Shown here piece after piece: positions 19,401 through 27,710 of a stretch of 64,000 bases of DNA. The stretch spans positions 55,182 through 119,181 of the forward strand of contig NZ_JAAGOH010000016.1 of assembly GCF_010499455.1 (NCBI RefSeq), written 5' to 3'. The stretch's first letter is position 1; each line of letters begins with the position of its first letter. The DNA is from Ideonella livida (lineage in GTDB: Bacteria > Pseudomonadota > Gammaproteobacteria > Burkholderiales > Burkholderiaceae_C). The position numbers and the translations under genes are program-made. The notes under the pieces are model-generated. The model searched no databases and was not told the DNA's origin. It saw only the letters and a program-made list of their open reading frames with translations.

Positions 19401-19637
19401 TCACTTGACCAGGTGGTGCTCCAGCAGCTTGCGGCGCAGGGTGTTGCGGTTGATGCCCAGCCACTCGGCGGCCTTGCTCTGGTTGCCGGCGGTGCGCTCC
19501 ATCACCACCTCCAGCAGCGGGCGCTCCACCGTGCGCATGACCATGTCGTGCATGGCATGCGGCTCGGCGCCGCCCAGGTCCTTGAAGTAATCAGCCAGCG
19601 TCTCACGGACGCATTCGTCGAGGGTCTTCTTGCTCAT
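19401..19637 (-). CDS. fis: Fis-family DNA-binding protein
   Basis: This 78-residue nucleoid protein and regulator has an N-terminal helical dimer part ([13 protein letters not shown]) and a C-terminal Fis-type helix-turn-helix ([23 protein letters not shown], about 50-72). It is slightly shorter than E. coli Fis (98). It lies directly downstream of dusB on the same strand, as in gammaproteobacteria, and upstream of purH. Confidence 0.93.
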   Translation of the reverse strand: MSKKTLDECVRETLADYFKDLGGAEPHAMHDMVMRTVERPLLEVVMERTAGNQSKAAEWLGINRNTLRRKLLEHHLVK

Positions 19638-19736
19638 GGCGAGGATGGGGGTGGGCCGGCGCCGACGCGGTGGGTCGGGCGGCCCCGGTTCGGGCCGGGC
19701 GCGGGCACCGCGGTGGCGGCGGCCCGTCTCGGACGG

Positions 19737-20795
19737 TCAGGCGTGCCGGGCGATCTGGTCCTGGTTGGCGGCAGGGGCGATCACCGGCTGCGGCAGCAGG
19801 GGGTGGGCGTCGGCCAGCTGGTCGAAGAAGGTGGCGACCGCGCGGTGCTGGGCGTCGGCGGTCTCCAGGGTGTTCATCACGGCGCGGAAGGCCTCGCCGC
19901 CCGGCAGGGCGCGCACCGCCCAGCCGATGTGCTTGCGGGCCGTGCGCACGCCGGCCCGCTCGCCGTACAGGCCCATGTGGTCCTGCAAATGTTCCAGCAG
20001 CCAGCCCTGCACCTCACGCGTGGCCGGCGGGGGCAGGTGCGCGCCGGTGTCCAGGTAGTGGGCGATCTCGCGGAAGATCCAGGGTCGGCCCTGGGCGGCG
20101 CGGCCGATCATCAGCGCATCGGCACCGGTGGCACGCAGCACCTGGGCGGCCTTCTCGGGGGAGTCGATGTCGCCATTGGCCACCACCGGGATGGACAGCG
20201 CGGCCTTGACCGCGGCGATGGTGTCGTACTCGGCCCAGCCCTTGTAGCCCTGTTCACGGGTGCGGCCATGTACCGTCACCAAGGCCACGCCGGCGGCCTG
20301 GGCGCCCCGGGCCAGCTGCACCGCGTTGCGCTCGGTGTCGCACCAGCCGGTGCGCATCTTCAGGGTGACGGGCACGCCCAAGGGGGCGCAGGCGGCCACG
20401 ACGGCCTCGACGATGGCCAGGGCGGTGGGCTCATCGCGCATCAGGGCCGAGCCCGCCCATTTGTTGCACACCTTCTTGGCGGGGCAGCCCATGTTGATGT
20501 CGATGATCTGCGCGCCGCGGTCGATGTTGTAGCGCGCCGCGTCGGCCATCATCTGCGGCTCGGTGCCCGCGATCTGCACCGCGATGGGGGCGGTCTCGCC
20601 TTCGTGGTTGGCGCGGCGGGAGGTCTTGAGCGAGTCCCAGAGGTCTGGCCGCGAGGTCACCATCTCGCTCACCGCATAGCCCGCCCCCAGGCGCTTGCAC
20701 AGCTGCCGGAACGGGCGGTCCGTCACCCCGGCCATGGGCGCGACGAAAAGCGCGTTCGGCAGCACGAAGCCGCCGATCTGGGGACCGGGACGCAT
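19737..20795 (-). CDS. dusB: tRNA-dihydrouridine synthase B
   Basis: DusB is an FMN enzyme that reduces uridine in the tRNA D-loop. The product has 352 residues from ATG 20795 (MRPGPQIGGFVLPN); longer in-frame starts would overlap the divergent gene's promoter. FMN and RNA motifs are LFVAPMAGVTDRPFR (about 15-29), the catalytic cysteine in DINMGCPAKKVCNKWAGSALM (about 113), LKMRTGW and the phosphate-binding GDIDSPEKA and LMIGRAAQGRPWIF. It is the first gene of the leftward dusB-fis-purH-ruvC series and divergent from the YqaA-like gene. Confidence 0.94.
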   Translation of the reverse strand: MRPGPQIGGFVLPNALFVAPMAGVTDRPFRQLCKRLGAGYAVSEMVTSRPDLWDSLKTSRRANHEGETAPIAVQIAGTEPQMMADAARYNIDRGAQIIDINMGCPAKKVCNKWAGSALMRDEPTALAIVEAVVAACAPLGVPVTLKMRTGWCDTERNAVQLARGAQAAGVALVTVHGRTREQGYKGWAEYDTIAAVKAALSIPVVANGDIDSPEKAAQVLRATGADALMIGRAAQGRPWIFREIAHYLDTGAHLPPPATREVQGWLLEHLQDHMGLYGERAGVRTARKHIGWAVRALPGGEAFRAVMNTLETADAQHRAVATFFDQLADAHPLLPQPVIAPAANQDQIARHA

Positions 20796-20899
20796 GGGAC
20801 GGATGGGGGGTGTGCTGAAAAAGGAGGCAGGATTATAGGTGCCCGGCGCCACAGGCCCAGCCGCCATGGGGCCAGGGCCTGCTGGTGACAATGCGGGGC

Positions 20900-21385
20900 A
20901 TGGACGACTGGATTCCCGCCCTGCTTGCCTTCTTCGCCCTGCCCCAGGTGGGCCTGGGGACGGTCTTTGTCGTGGCGCTGGTCTCGGCCACGCTGCTGCC
21001 CATGGGGTCGGAGCCCGCGGTCTTTGCGCTGGTCAAGCTCGATCCCACGCTGTTCTGGCCGGCGGTGTTGGTGGCCGCGGCCGGCAACACGCTGGGGGGC
21101 GCCATCAGCTGGTGGATGGGTTACGGGGCAGAGCGGGCCTATGAGCAGGTGCGCCACCGCCCGCCGGCCGAGCACCGGGCACTGGCCTGGCTGCAGCGCT
21201 TCGGGCCACAGGCCTGCCTGCTCAGCTGGCTGCCGCTGGTGGGCGATCCGCTGTGTGCCGTGGCCGGCTGGCTGCGCCTGCCTTTCTGGCCCTGCCTGGC
21301 GTACATGGCCGTGGGCAAGCTGCTGCGCTACACGGTGATGACGGCGGGCCTGTTGTGGTGGTTTCCGGGGCAGTGGACGCCCTGA
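20900..21385 (+). CDS. YqaA/DedA-like inner membrane protein
   Basis: This 161-residue membrane protein has a YqaA-like pattern: an N-terminal hydrophobic stretch with FVVALVSATLLPMGSEPAVFA, then AAAGNTLGGAISWWMGY, a basic loop and the DedA-type signature FGPQACLLSWLPLVGDPLCAVAG (about 98-120). Starts at 20885 (GTG) and 20891 (ATG) are also possible. DedA relatives are thought to move lipids or support membrane potential; the function of YqaA-type members is not established. It overlaps nothing, and the next gene starts 20 bases after its stop. Confidence 0.8.
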   Translation: MDDWIPALLAFFALPQVGLGTVFVVALVSATLLPMGSEPAVFALVKLDPTLFWPAVLVAAAGNTLGGAISWWMGYGAERAYEQVRHRPPAEHRALAWLQRFGPQACLLSWLPLVGDPLCAVAGWLRLPFWPCLAYMAVGKLLRYTVMTAGLLWWFPGQWTP

Positions 21386-21405
21386 AGGCCGCGCACAATC
21401 GGGCG

Positions 21406-22935
21406 ATGAGCGCCCACGACACCACGCCTGCGGACCCCCTCTTCGCGGCCACCCCGGCCTATGGCCGGCTGCATCGTCTGCAGTCTCGACTGCACCGTCT
21501 GAACCATTTGGTGAGCATCGCCCACTGGGACCAGGCCGCCATGATGCCCGCGGGCGGGCATGCGGCGCGCTCGGCGGCCTTGGCCGAGCTGCAGACCCAG
21601 ATCCACCGTGAGGGCATCGCGCCGGAGGTGGGCCACTGGTTGGCCCAGGCCGCCGACGAACCGCTGGACGACTGGCAGCGCGCCAACTGGCGGGAGATCG
21701 ACCTGCAGTGGCGTCGCGCCCGCGCCCTGCCCGATGCCCTGGTGGAGCGCCGATCCCAGTTGGCCAGCGCCTGTGAGCATGCCTGGCGCCAGCAGCGCCC
21801 GGCCAACGATTGGCAGGGCTTTGTCCAGCAATTCAAGCCCTTGCTGGCCGTGGTGCGGGAGGAGGCGGCGCTGCTCAGCGACCATCTCGGGCTCTCACCC
21901 TACGACACGCAACTCCAGCAGTTCGAGCCCGGGGCCCGCAGCCAGGACATTGCCCGCGTCTTTGACGAGGTGCGTACCTGGTTGCCCGGCCTGATCCAGG
22001 CCGCCCGTGAGCGGCAGGCCGCCGAGCCGGTGCCCGTGGCGCCGCAGGGGCCCTTTCCGGTGGCCGCGCAGCAGGCCTTGGGGCTGGACGTGGTGCGCTG
22101 GCTCGGCTTTGACCTGGACGCCGGCCGCCTGGACGTGAGCACCCATCCCTTCACCGGTGGCGTGCCCGAGGATGTGCGCTTGACCACCCGCTACCGCGAG
22201 GACGAGTGCCTGCAGGCCCTGATGGGCACCATCCACGAGACCGGCCATGGCCGTTACGAGCAGCACCGTCCCCGTGCCTGGCTGGACCAGCCGGTGTCGC
22301 GTGCCCGCTCCATGGCCATCCATGAAAGCCAGAGCCTGTTCTTCGAGATGCAGTTGGCCGGTCACCCGGGCTTTGCGGCGCAGCTGGCGCCCCGGCTGCA
22401 GGCCGCCCTGGGCGCACAACCGGCCTTCGAGGCCGGCAACCTGCACCGCCTGCTGACTCGGGTGCAGCCGGGCTTCATCCGGGTGGAGGCCGACGAGATG
22501 ACCTATCCGGCCCACATCCTGCTGCGTTTTGACATCGAGCAGGCGCTGTTGGCGGGCCAGGCCGAGGTGGAGGACATTCCCGCGCTGTGGGACGCCGGCA
22601 TGCAGACCCTGCTGGGCCTGGACACGCGCGGCAACTACCGGGATGGGCCCATGCAGGATGTGCACTGGCCGGCGGGGCTGTTGGGCTATTTCCCCTGCTA
22701 CTCGCTGGGGGCGATGTATGCCGCCCAGTGGATGGCCACGCTGCGGCGCGAGCAGCCGGAGGTGGAGGCGCGCATCGCGGCGGGTGATCTGGCGCCGGTG
22801 ATGGACTGGCTGCGCGATCGCGTGTGGTCGCAGGGCAGCCGCTGGTCGACGGATGTCTTGTCGCAACGCATCAGCGGTGAGACGCTGAACCCGGCGCACT
22901 TCCGTGCGCACCTCACGCGCCGCTATCTGAGCTGA
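21406..22935 (+). CDS. M32 family carboxypeptidase (carboxypeptidase Taq)
   Basis: This is a zinc metallo-carboxypeptidase of 509 residues, the usual length. The zinc motif HETGH is at 277-281, with the partner glutamate in IHESQSLFFEM about 30 residues on. Other family hallmarks are WDQAAMMP near the N-terminus, HPFTGGVPEDVRLTTRY (about 247) and the C-terminal DVHWPAGLLGYFPCYSLGAMYA. It removes C-terminal residues from peptides in the cytoplasm. ATG 21406 is the first start that matches the family N-terminus. Confidence 0.93.
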   Translation: MSAHDTTPADPLFAATPAYGRLHRLQSRLHRLNHLVSIAHWDQAAMMPAGGHAARSAALAELQTQIHREGIAPEVGHWLAQAADEPLDDWQRANWREIDLQWRRARALPDALVERRSQLASACEHAWRQQRPANDWQGFVQQFKPLLAVVREEAALLSDHLGLSPYDTQLQQFEPGARSQDIARVFDEVRTWLPGLIQAARERQAAEPVPVAPQGPFPVAAQQALGLDVVRWLGFDLDAGRLDVSTHPFTGGVPEDVRLTTRYREDECLQALMGTIHETGHGRYEQHRPRAWLDQPVSRARSMAIHESQSLFFEMQLAGHPGFAAQLAPRLQAALGAQPAFEAGNLHRLLTRVQPGFIRVEADEMTYPAHILLRFDIEQALLAGQAEVEDIPALWDAGMQTLLGLDTRGNYRDGPMQDVHWPAGLLGYFPCYSLGAMYAAQWMATLRREQPEVEARIAAGDLAPVMDWLRDRVWSQGSRWSTDVLSQRISGETLNPAHFRAHLTRRYLS

Positions 22936-22985
22936 GCGGGGCCGGACGGGGCTGACGGCCGATGGCCGAGGGCCGCCAAGTCGTC

Positions 22986-23405
22986 TCAGGCGCCCGGGGC
23001 GCTGGCGGCCTGGGCGGCTGCCGCCGCCTCGGCGTCGAGCGTGGCAAACACTTCCTTGGCCACCCGGAAGCTGTCCATGGCGGCCGGGGCACCGCAGTAG
23101 ATGGCGGCCTGCAAGAACGCTTCGCGGATCTCTTCGCGGCTCAGGCCGTTGTTGAGGGCGCCGCGCAGGTGCAGCTTCAGCTCATGGGGCCGGTTCAGCG
23201 CCACCAGCATGCCCAGCACCAGCAGGCTGCGGTCTCGCCGGGGCAGGCCCGGGCGGTTCCACACATCCCCCCAGGCGTACTGGGTCACCAGTTCCTGCAG
23301 CGGCAGGCTGAAGGCGTCGGCGTTGCGGATGGCCTGGTCCACGTAGTCGCTGCCCAACACCTCACGGCGGGTTTGCAGGCCTTTGTCAAACAGCTCAGGG
23401 TTCAT
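22986..23405 (-). CDS. Carboxymuconolactone decarboxylase family protein
   Basis: This 139-residue AhpD-like helical protein resembles gamma-carboxymuconolactone decarboxylase (PcaC): KGLQTRREVLGSDYVDQAI at the start, then RDRSLLVLGMLVALNRPHELKLHLRGALNNGLSREEIREA in pieces, followed by YCGAPAAMDSF. There is no CxxC pair, so an AhpD-type peroxidase role is unlikely. PcaC acts in protocatechuate breakdown, but no other pca gene is nearby. The C-terminus ends in an Ala-rich tail. It lies 33 bases downstream of ilvA on the same strand. Confidence 0.85.
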   Translation of the reverse strand: MNPELFDKGLQTRREVLGSDYVDQAIRNADAFSLPLQELVTQYAWGDVWNRPGLPRRDRSLLVLGMLVALNRPHELKLHLRGALNNGLSREEIREAFLQAAIYCGAPAAMDSFRVAKEVFATLDAEAAAAAQAASAPGA

Positions 23406-23438
23406 GGCGCGCTCCGGTGCGGTGTGCGGGGCAGGGGT

Positions 23439-25049
23439 TCAGCCCAGGAACAGGCGGTAGACCGGGTTGTCGGTCTCGTCCACGTACGGGTAGCCCAGCG
23501 TGTCCAGGAAGGTCTTGAGGGCCTTCTGGTCGCGCTTGGGCACCTGCATGCCCACCAGGATGCGGCCGTAGTCGGCTCCCTGGTTGCGGTAGTGGAACAG
23601 GCTGATGTTCCAGCCCGGGTCCATGGCCGTCAGGAAGCGCATGAGCGCGCCCGGCCGTTCGGGGAACTCAAAGCGCAGCACGCGCTCGTCCTTGGCCAGC
23701 GCGCTGCGGCCCCCCACCATGTGGCGCACATGCTCCTTGGCCAGTTCGTCGCCGGTCAGGTTTACACAGGCAAAGCCGTGCTTGGTGAAGTTGCGCTCGA
23801 TCTTGTCGGCCTCTTCGCGCTTCTGGATGGCCACGCCCACGAACACATGCGCCTTGTCCGCATGCGAGATGCGGTAGTTGAACTCGGTGACGTTGCGCGG
23901 CCCCACCAGCTCGCAGAAGCGGCGGAAGCTGCCCCTCTCCTCGGGGATGGTGATGGCGAACAAGGCCTCGCGCTCCTCGCCGAACTCCGCCCGTTCCGCG
24001 ACGAAGCGCAGCCGGTCAAAGTTCATGTTCGCGCCGCAGGTCACCGCCACCAGCGCCTTGCCCTTGAGCTTGTGGGTCTGGGCGTACTGCTTGAGGCCGG
24101 CCACGCCCATCGCGCCGGAGGGCTCGACGATGCTGCGCGTGTCCTGGTAGATGTCTTTCATGGCCGCGCAGACCGCGTCGGTGTTGACCAACACGTAGTC
24201 GTCTACCAGCGCGCTGGCCAGCTTGAAGGTTTCGGCACCCACCAGCTTGACCGCGGTGCCGTCGGCGAACAGGCCCACGTCGCTCAGGGTCACGCGCTCG
24301 CCGGCCTTCACCGAGCGCACCATGGCGTCGGAGTCCACCGTCTGCACGCCAATGACCTTGATCTCCGGACGCACGGCCTTGATGTAGGCCGCCACGCCCG
24401 AGATGAGCCCGCCGCCGCCGATGGCGCAGAACACCGCCTCGATCGGACCCTGGTGCTGGCGCAGGATCTCCATGGCGATCGTCCCCTGGCCGGCGATCAC
24501 ATCCGGGTCGTCAAAGGGGTGGACGAACGTCAGCCCCTGGGCCTTCTCCAGCTCCACGGCGTGGCCGTAGGCGTCGGAATAGCTCTCGCCGTGCAGCACC
24601 ACCTCACCGCCCAGGGCGGCCACTGCATCGACCTTGACCTTGGGCGTGGTCACCGGCATCACGATGACGGCCCGGCAGCCCATGCGCTTGGCCCCCAGGG
24701 CCACCCCCTGGGCGTGGTTGCCGGCCGAGGCGCAGATCACGCCACGCTTGATTGCCTCCGGCGGCAGGTTGGCCATCTTGTTGTAAGCGCCGCGCAGCTT
24801 GAAGCTGAAGACGGGCTGCAGGTCCTCGCGCTTGAGCAGCACGGTGTTGCCGAGCCGGCGCGCCAGCGACTTGGCTGGCGTCAGGGGCGTCTCCTGTGCC
24901 ACGTCGTAGACCTTGGCGTTGAGGATGCGGCGCAGGTAGGCGGTGGCCATGGCCTGCTGGTCCTGCGGCACGGCCGCCTCGGGGGTCGGGGTGGGGCGGG
25001 CACGCGACCGCGCGGGGGCGGTGCGCGCCTTGGGGGCGGCGCCGGCCAT
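23439..25049 (-). CDS. ilvA: Biosynthetic threonine ammonia-lyase (threonine deaminase)
   Basis: IlvA makes 2-oxobutanoate from threonine with PLP, the first step toward isoleucine. The 536-residue product has the PLP lysine K84 in SFKLRGAYN, the phosphate loop CAIGGGGLISG (about 225), and two C-terminal ACT-like regulatory domains (about 360-536) that in the family bind isoleucine and valine. The first ~33 residues are an Ala/Pro/Arg-rich tail, so the start at 24950 (MATAYLRRIL) is a real alternative. A terminator-bearing transcript ends about 110 bases upstream on the same strand. Confidence 0.94.
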   Translation of the reverse strand: MAGAAPKARTAPARSRARPTPTPEAAVPQDQQAMATAYLRRILNAKVYDVAQETPLTPAKSLARRLGNTVLLKREDLQPVFSFKLRGAYNKMANLPPEAIKRGVICASAGNHAQGVALGAKRMGCRAVIVMPVTTPKVKVDAVAALGGEVVLHGESYSDAYGHAVELEKAQGLTFVHPFDDPDVIAGQGTIAMEILRQHQGPIEAVFCAIGGGGLISGVAAYIKAVRPEIKVIGVQTVDSDAMVRSVKAGERVTLSDVGLFADGTAVKLVGAETFKLASALVDDYVLVNTDAVCAAMKDIYQDTRSIVEPSGAMGVAGLKQYAQTHKLKGKALVAVTCGANMNFDRLRFVAERAEFGEEREALFAITIPEERGSFRRFCELVGPRNVTEFNYRISHADKAHVFVGVAIQKREEADKIERNFTKHGFACVNLTGDELAKEHVRHMVGGRSALAKDERVLRFEFPERPGALMRFLTAMDPGWNISLFHYRNQGADYGRILVGMQVPKRDQKALKTFLDTLGYPYVDETDNPVYRLFLG

Positions 25050-25161
25050 GGCGTCTCTCCTCGGGCAATCGGGTTCAGGGGGGCGGCAAGCCGCGGGGCG
25101 GGATGATAAGTCAGGGTCTTCCCGGCGCCGCGGTCACGCCCGGTGCAGGGCGGTCGGGACG

Positions 25162-25193
25162 AAAAAAAGCCCGAAGCCGTGAGGCTTCGGGCT
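25162..25193 (-). terminator. Intrinsic terminator of the minus-strand RNA
   Basis: The perfect 11-base stem AGCCCGAAGCC (25168-25178) with GGCTTCGGGCT (25183-25193) has a 4-base loop. Read leftward it is followed by a run of seven T (25168-25162). The plus strand has no T-run after the stem, so it works only leftward, upstream of ilvA. Confidence 0.92.
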
Positions 25194-25287
25194 GAATCCA
25201 CCAATGGAGGAGGTGGAGGAGACAAACGGTGCATTGGGAGCGGCCCTGGAGAGGTGCTCAACGCGAGCCCTGCTTCAACCAACGCGT
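25162..25287 (-). ncRNA. Candidate small RNA (or ilvA leader) with C-rich loop and terminator
   Basis: On the minus strand a promoter-like pair (see 25294-25322) is followed by about 125 bases ending in a canonical intrinsic terminator. Within it, TCCACC and GGTGGA (25197-25202 and 25212-25217) form a perfect 6-base stem whose 9-base loop UCCUCCAUU carries a CCUCC anti-Shine-Dalgarno motif. More CU-rich sequence lies just 5' (GTCTCCTCC). Exposed CCUCC loops plus a terminator are the hallmark of trans-acting sRNAs such as the CcsR ('cuckoo') type. The same RNA could instead be an attenuated leader of ilvA, whose start is ~110 bases downstream. Confidence 0.6.
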
Positions 25288-25293
25288 GCCTAG

Positions 25294-25322
25294 AGTTTAC
25301 CCTAGGTTGTGTTGCGCTGCAA
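25294..25322 (-). promoter_or_regulatory. Putative promoter of the minus-strand RNA
   Basis: Reading leftward, TTGCAG (25322-25317) and TAAACT (25299-25294) are separated by exactly 17 bases. Only 3 and 4 of 6 bases match the sigma-70 consensus. An imperfect palindrome TGTTGC-GCT-GCAATA overlaps the -35 and could be an operator. The predicted RNA start is near 25287. Confidence 0.45.
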
Positions 25323-25485
25323 TATCCCTTCCCCCCTTAAAAGCAGGCGCATTGATAATCCGGCGCCCCGCCGGCGCTGTCGCCGTGCGGAAAGTCACGC
25401 GGTCCGGCCCAGTCGCCGACCGTCCCGGACGGCGGCGCCCGTGCGGCAGCCCGCTCCCGGTCCCTGCACACAAGAGGACAAGACG

Positions 25486-25911
25486 ATGGAATGCACCATT
25501 CACTGGGTGGCCGACGCCGGCATGGCGATGATGGCCACCACCGGCAGCGGCCATGTGCTGACCATGGACGGCGCCCCCGAGGGCGGCGGCCGCAACCTGG
25601 CACCGCGCCCCATGGAGACCCTGCTGGCGGGCGCCGGCGGTTGCACCGCCTATGACGTGGTGCTGATCCTCAAGCGCGGACGCCACCAGGTCAGCGGGTG
25701 CACCGTACGCATGACCGCCGAGCGTGCCGAGGCCGACCCCAAGGTGTTCACCAAGCTGCACATGCACTATGTGGTCACGGGTCAGGGCCTGGCCGAGGGG
25801 CCGGTGGCGCGTGCGGTGCAACTCTCGCATGACAAATACTGCTCGGCCACCGCCATGCTGGGCCGCACCGCAGAGATCACCCACAGCGTGGAAGTGATGC
25901 AGGCGGGCTGA
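25486..25911 (+). CDS. OsmC/Ohr family protein
   Basis: This 141-residue OsmC-like protein has the two family cysteines in GAGGCTAYD (about 56) and DKYCSA (about 119), the redox pair that reduces organic hydroperoxides in characterised members. The YhfA/OsmC-type N-terminus and the final HSVEV strand fit the small swapped-dimer fold. ATG 25486 follows an AAGAGGA ribosome site; the open frame upstream has no family sequence. It is alone in its transcription unit, between the minus-strand RNA candidate and the porin. Confidence 0.88.
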   Translation: MECTIHWVADAGMAMMATTGSGHVLTMDGAPEGGGRNLAPRPMETLLAGAGGCTAYDVVLILKRGRHQVSGCTVRMTAERAEADPKVFTKLHMHYVVTGQGLAEGPVARAVQLSHDKYCSATAMLGRTAEITHSVEVMQAG

Positions 25912-26217
25912 TCCCAGACGGCGGCGCATGAGCCGCCGCGGCCACTGAGGTTGCGGGCGCAACCTTGGTGTGCATGCAACCGGAACTGAATTCCATTCCC
26001 TTGTCCAGGGCTTTGTGTGATCAGGGTTTTCGCTCGTTGTCGGCCCACAACAGTCGGCCTGATTTACGGGTTCACCGCTATGCGCCTGTCACAAAGCTCT
26101 GTTGGAATTGCGCCCAGCTTCCGATGAGGAGGTCGGCCAGTGCAGCCGGTTCACCCCGTAGAGCCGGCGAATCCTGACAAGCACGGTGCCTCTGGTTCAA
26201 CCCTGGAGAAAGTTGGA
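25912..26217. other. Intergenic region between osmC-like gene and porin
   Basis: There is no gene in these 306 bases. Just after the osmC-like stop come two GC-rich inverted repeats: CGGCGGC/GCCGCCG (25919-25938, 6-base loop) and AGGTTGCG/CGCAACCT (25948-25965, 2-base centre). Neither is followed by a T-run. The rest is more AT-rich and should hold the porin promoter and leader, but no clear -35/-10 pair was found. CTGGAGAAAG just before 26218 is the porin ribosome site. Confidence 0.6.
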
Positions 26218-27315
26218 ATGAAAAAGTCTCTGCTCGCTATCGCCGCCATGGCTGCCGCTTCTGGCGCGTTCGCCCAGTCTTCCCTGCAGATCGACGGCAT
26301 CCTGGATGCCGGCGTGCAGCGCATCGACTACAAGGGCACCACGGTGACCGGCATTGGCGGCAACGGTTCCTCGACCTCGCAGATCAACTTCCGTGGCACG
26401 GAAGACCTGGGCGGCGGCCTGTCGGCCCGCTTCCGCGTCGAGACCGACTGGAACGTCGTGTCCAACAAGGCCAACACCGGCACCACCGCTGCCTCTGGCG
26501 CTGCGCCGGTTACCGGCAGCACCTTCGGCAACGGTGAAATCCGCGTGGGCGTGGCCGGTGCCTTCGGTGCCCTGGACCTGGGTTCGGTCAACTACAACAC
26601 CCTGGGCACCTATGGCGTGGGCCAGCCCTTCGGCACCGCCATCGGTTCCGGCTTCCGCGCCGTGGCCATCAACGATGCCGCCTCCACCTCGTCGGTTCGT
26701 GCCGAGAACGCGCTGAAGTACGTTTCCCCGAACTTCAGCGGCGTGACCGTGTCCCTGTACAAGTCGTTCAAGCAGACCAAGGCCGGCACCGGCGTGGCTG
26801 CTGACGGCAACTACAGCTCCACCCTGGGTGCCTACGACCAGTACGGCGTGCAGGAACTGGGCCTGAACTACGCCGGCGGCCCGCTGGCAGCCTCGTTCAG
26901 CACCCTGAAGCAGGACAACGAAGAGGTTGGCGCAGGCACTGCCCCCGACTACACCGTCAACACCCTGGGCGTGAACTACAACTTTGGCACCGCCAAGGCC
27001 TTCTTCCTGTACCAGACCGTCAAGGGCGAAGGCGTTCGTGAATCCAAGCTGATGACGCTGTCCGGCACCTACACCCTGGGCGCCACCGTGCTGATGGCTC
27101 AAGTGGGCTCGCTGAACGACGACGTGCAGGACAAGAAGGACAAGATGATCTCCTTCGGCGCCGACTACAACCTGAGCAAGCGCTCGGCCGTGTACGTCCG
27201 CTACGAGTCGATCGACGACAAGCTGAACTACGCCAAGAACCCGGGTTCCATCGCTGGCACCGCTGGCGAGACCACCCGTACCCGCACCGCCATCGGCGTG
27301 CGCCACTCGTTCTGA
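26218..27315 (+). CDS. General outer-membrane porin (Gram-negative porin family)
   Basis: This is a trimeric 16-strand diffusion porin of the betaproteobacterial type, 365 residues. It has a Sec signal peptide MKKSLLAIAAMAAASGAFA cleaved before QSSLQIDG. The mature part has alternating beta strands (LSARFRVETDW, NALKYVSPNFSGVTVSLYKSF, YNLSKRSAVYVRYESI) and ends with a C-terminal phenylalanine (RHSF), the BAM recognition signal. ATG 26218 is preceded by a good ribosome site. Codon choice is strongly biased to C-ending codons, as in highly expressed genes. An intrinsic terminator follows. Confidence 0.95.
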   Translation: MKKSLLAIAAMAAASGAFAQSSLQIDGILDAGVQRIDYKGTTVTGIGGNGSSTSQINFRGTEDLGGGLSARFRVETDWNVVSNKANTGTTAASGAAPVTGSTFGNGEIRVGVAGAFGALDLGSVNYNTLGTYGVGQPFGTAIGSGFRAVAINDAASTSSVRAENALKYVSPNFSGVTVSLYKSFKQTKAGTGVAADGNYSSTLGAYDQYGVQELGLNYAGGPLAASFSTLKQDNEEVGAGTAPDYTVNTLGVNYNFGTAKAFFLYQTVKGEGVRESKLMTLSGTYTLGATVLMAQVGSLNDDVQDKKDKMISFGADYNLSKRSAVYVRYESIDDKLNYAKNPGSIAGTAGETTRTRTAIGVRHSF

Positions 27316-27390
27316 TGTCCTGACCGGGCCTGTGCCCGGTCGGCATGTCTGAATCCCAGACCGCGGGGTGCTCCTGGCGGTCTCGAATGG

Positions 27391-27418
27391 GCCACCTTCG
27401 TGAGAAGGTGGCTTTTTT
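27391..27418 (+). terminator. Intrinsic terminator of the porin gene
   Basis: The 9-base stem GCCACCTTC (27391-27399) with GAAGGTGGC (27404-27412) has a GTGA loop and is followed by TTTTTT (27413-27418). The last T is also part of the convergent lptM stop codon. Confidence 0.93.
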
Positions 27419-27609
27419 CATGGTGTCCCGCCAGTCGAAACAGGACGGGGCGCTGACGCCGATGCCGTAGGGGGTTGGGCGGCAGGCGTCGCCTTGGGCA
27501 GCACCAAGGGGCCGCGCTGGCCGCATGCGCTTGCCGCCAGCGCGGCGGCCCCCAGCAGCAGGGCAAGACCCAACGGCGGGCGCGGGCGTGCGACGCGCCC
27601 CGGTGCCAT
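27418..27609 (-). CDS. lptM: LPS translocon maturation chaperone LptM (YifL-like lipoprotein)
   Basis: This 63-residue lipoprotein has a signal peptide ending ALAASAC (lipidated C29), directly followed by GQRGPLVLP, the conserved LptM signature. In E. coli LptM helps the LptD-LptE translocon fold correctly in the outer membrane. The rest is a Pro/Ala/Ser-rich tail. It is divergent from cyaY, a common arrangement. lysA, its frequent downstream neighbour in related bacteria, is absent; the porin lies there instead. The stop codon overlaps the porin terminator. Confidence 0.85.
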   Translation of the reverse strand: MAPGRVARPRPPLGLALLLGAAALAASACGQRGPLVLPKATPAAQPPTASASAPRPVSTGGTP

Positions 27610-27710
27610 GGCGTCGTGGCTCCGTACACTCGACGCCGACGCAGCGGGCTCACGCTGCACGCCGGAGCCTTCGGGCTCGTGTTGCAACACGGAAGAATTC
27701 TCCTCAGAAC

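Noticed and set aside
22986..23405. AhpD-type peroxidase for the carboxymuconolactone decarboxylase-like gene
   Set aside because: The CxxC pair needed for AhpD activity is missing.
25160..25234. Polyproline leader peptide for ilvA (ATG at 25234 on the minus strand, reading M-H-R-L-S followed by five prolines)
   Set aside because: The frame has no stop before the terminator, the ribosome site is poor, and the proline codons are simply the C-rich loop of the RNA hairpin. No isoleucine or threonine codon run is present, as an ilv attenuator would need.
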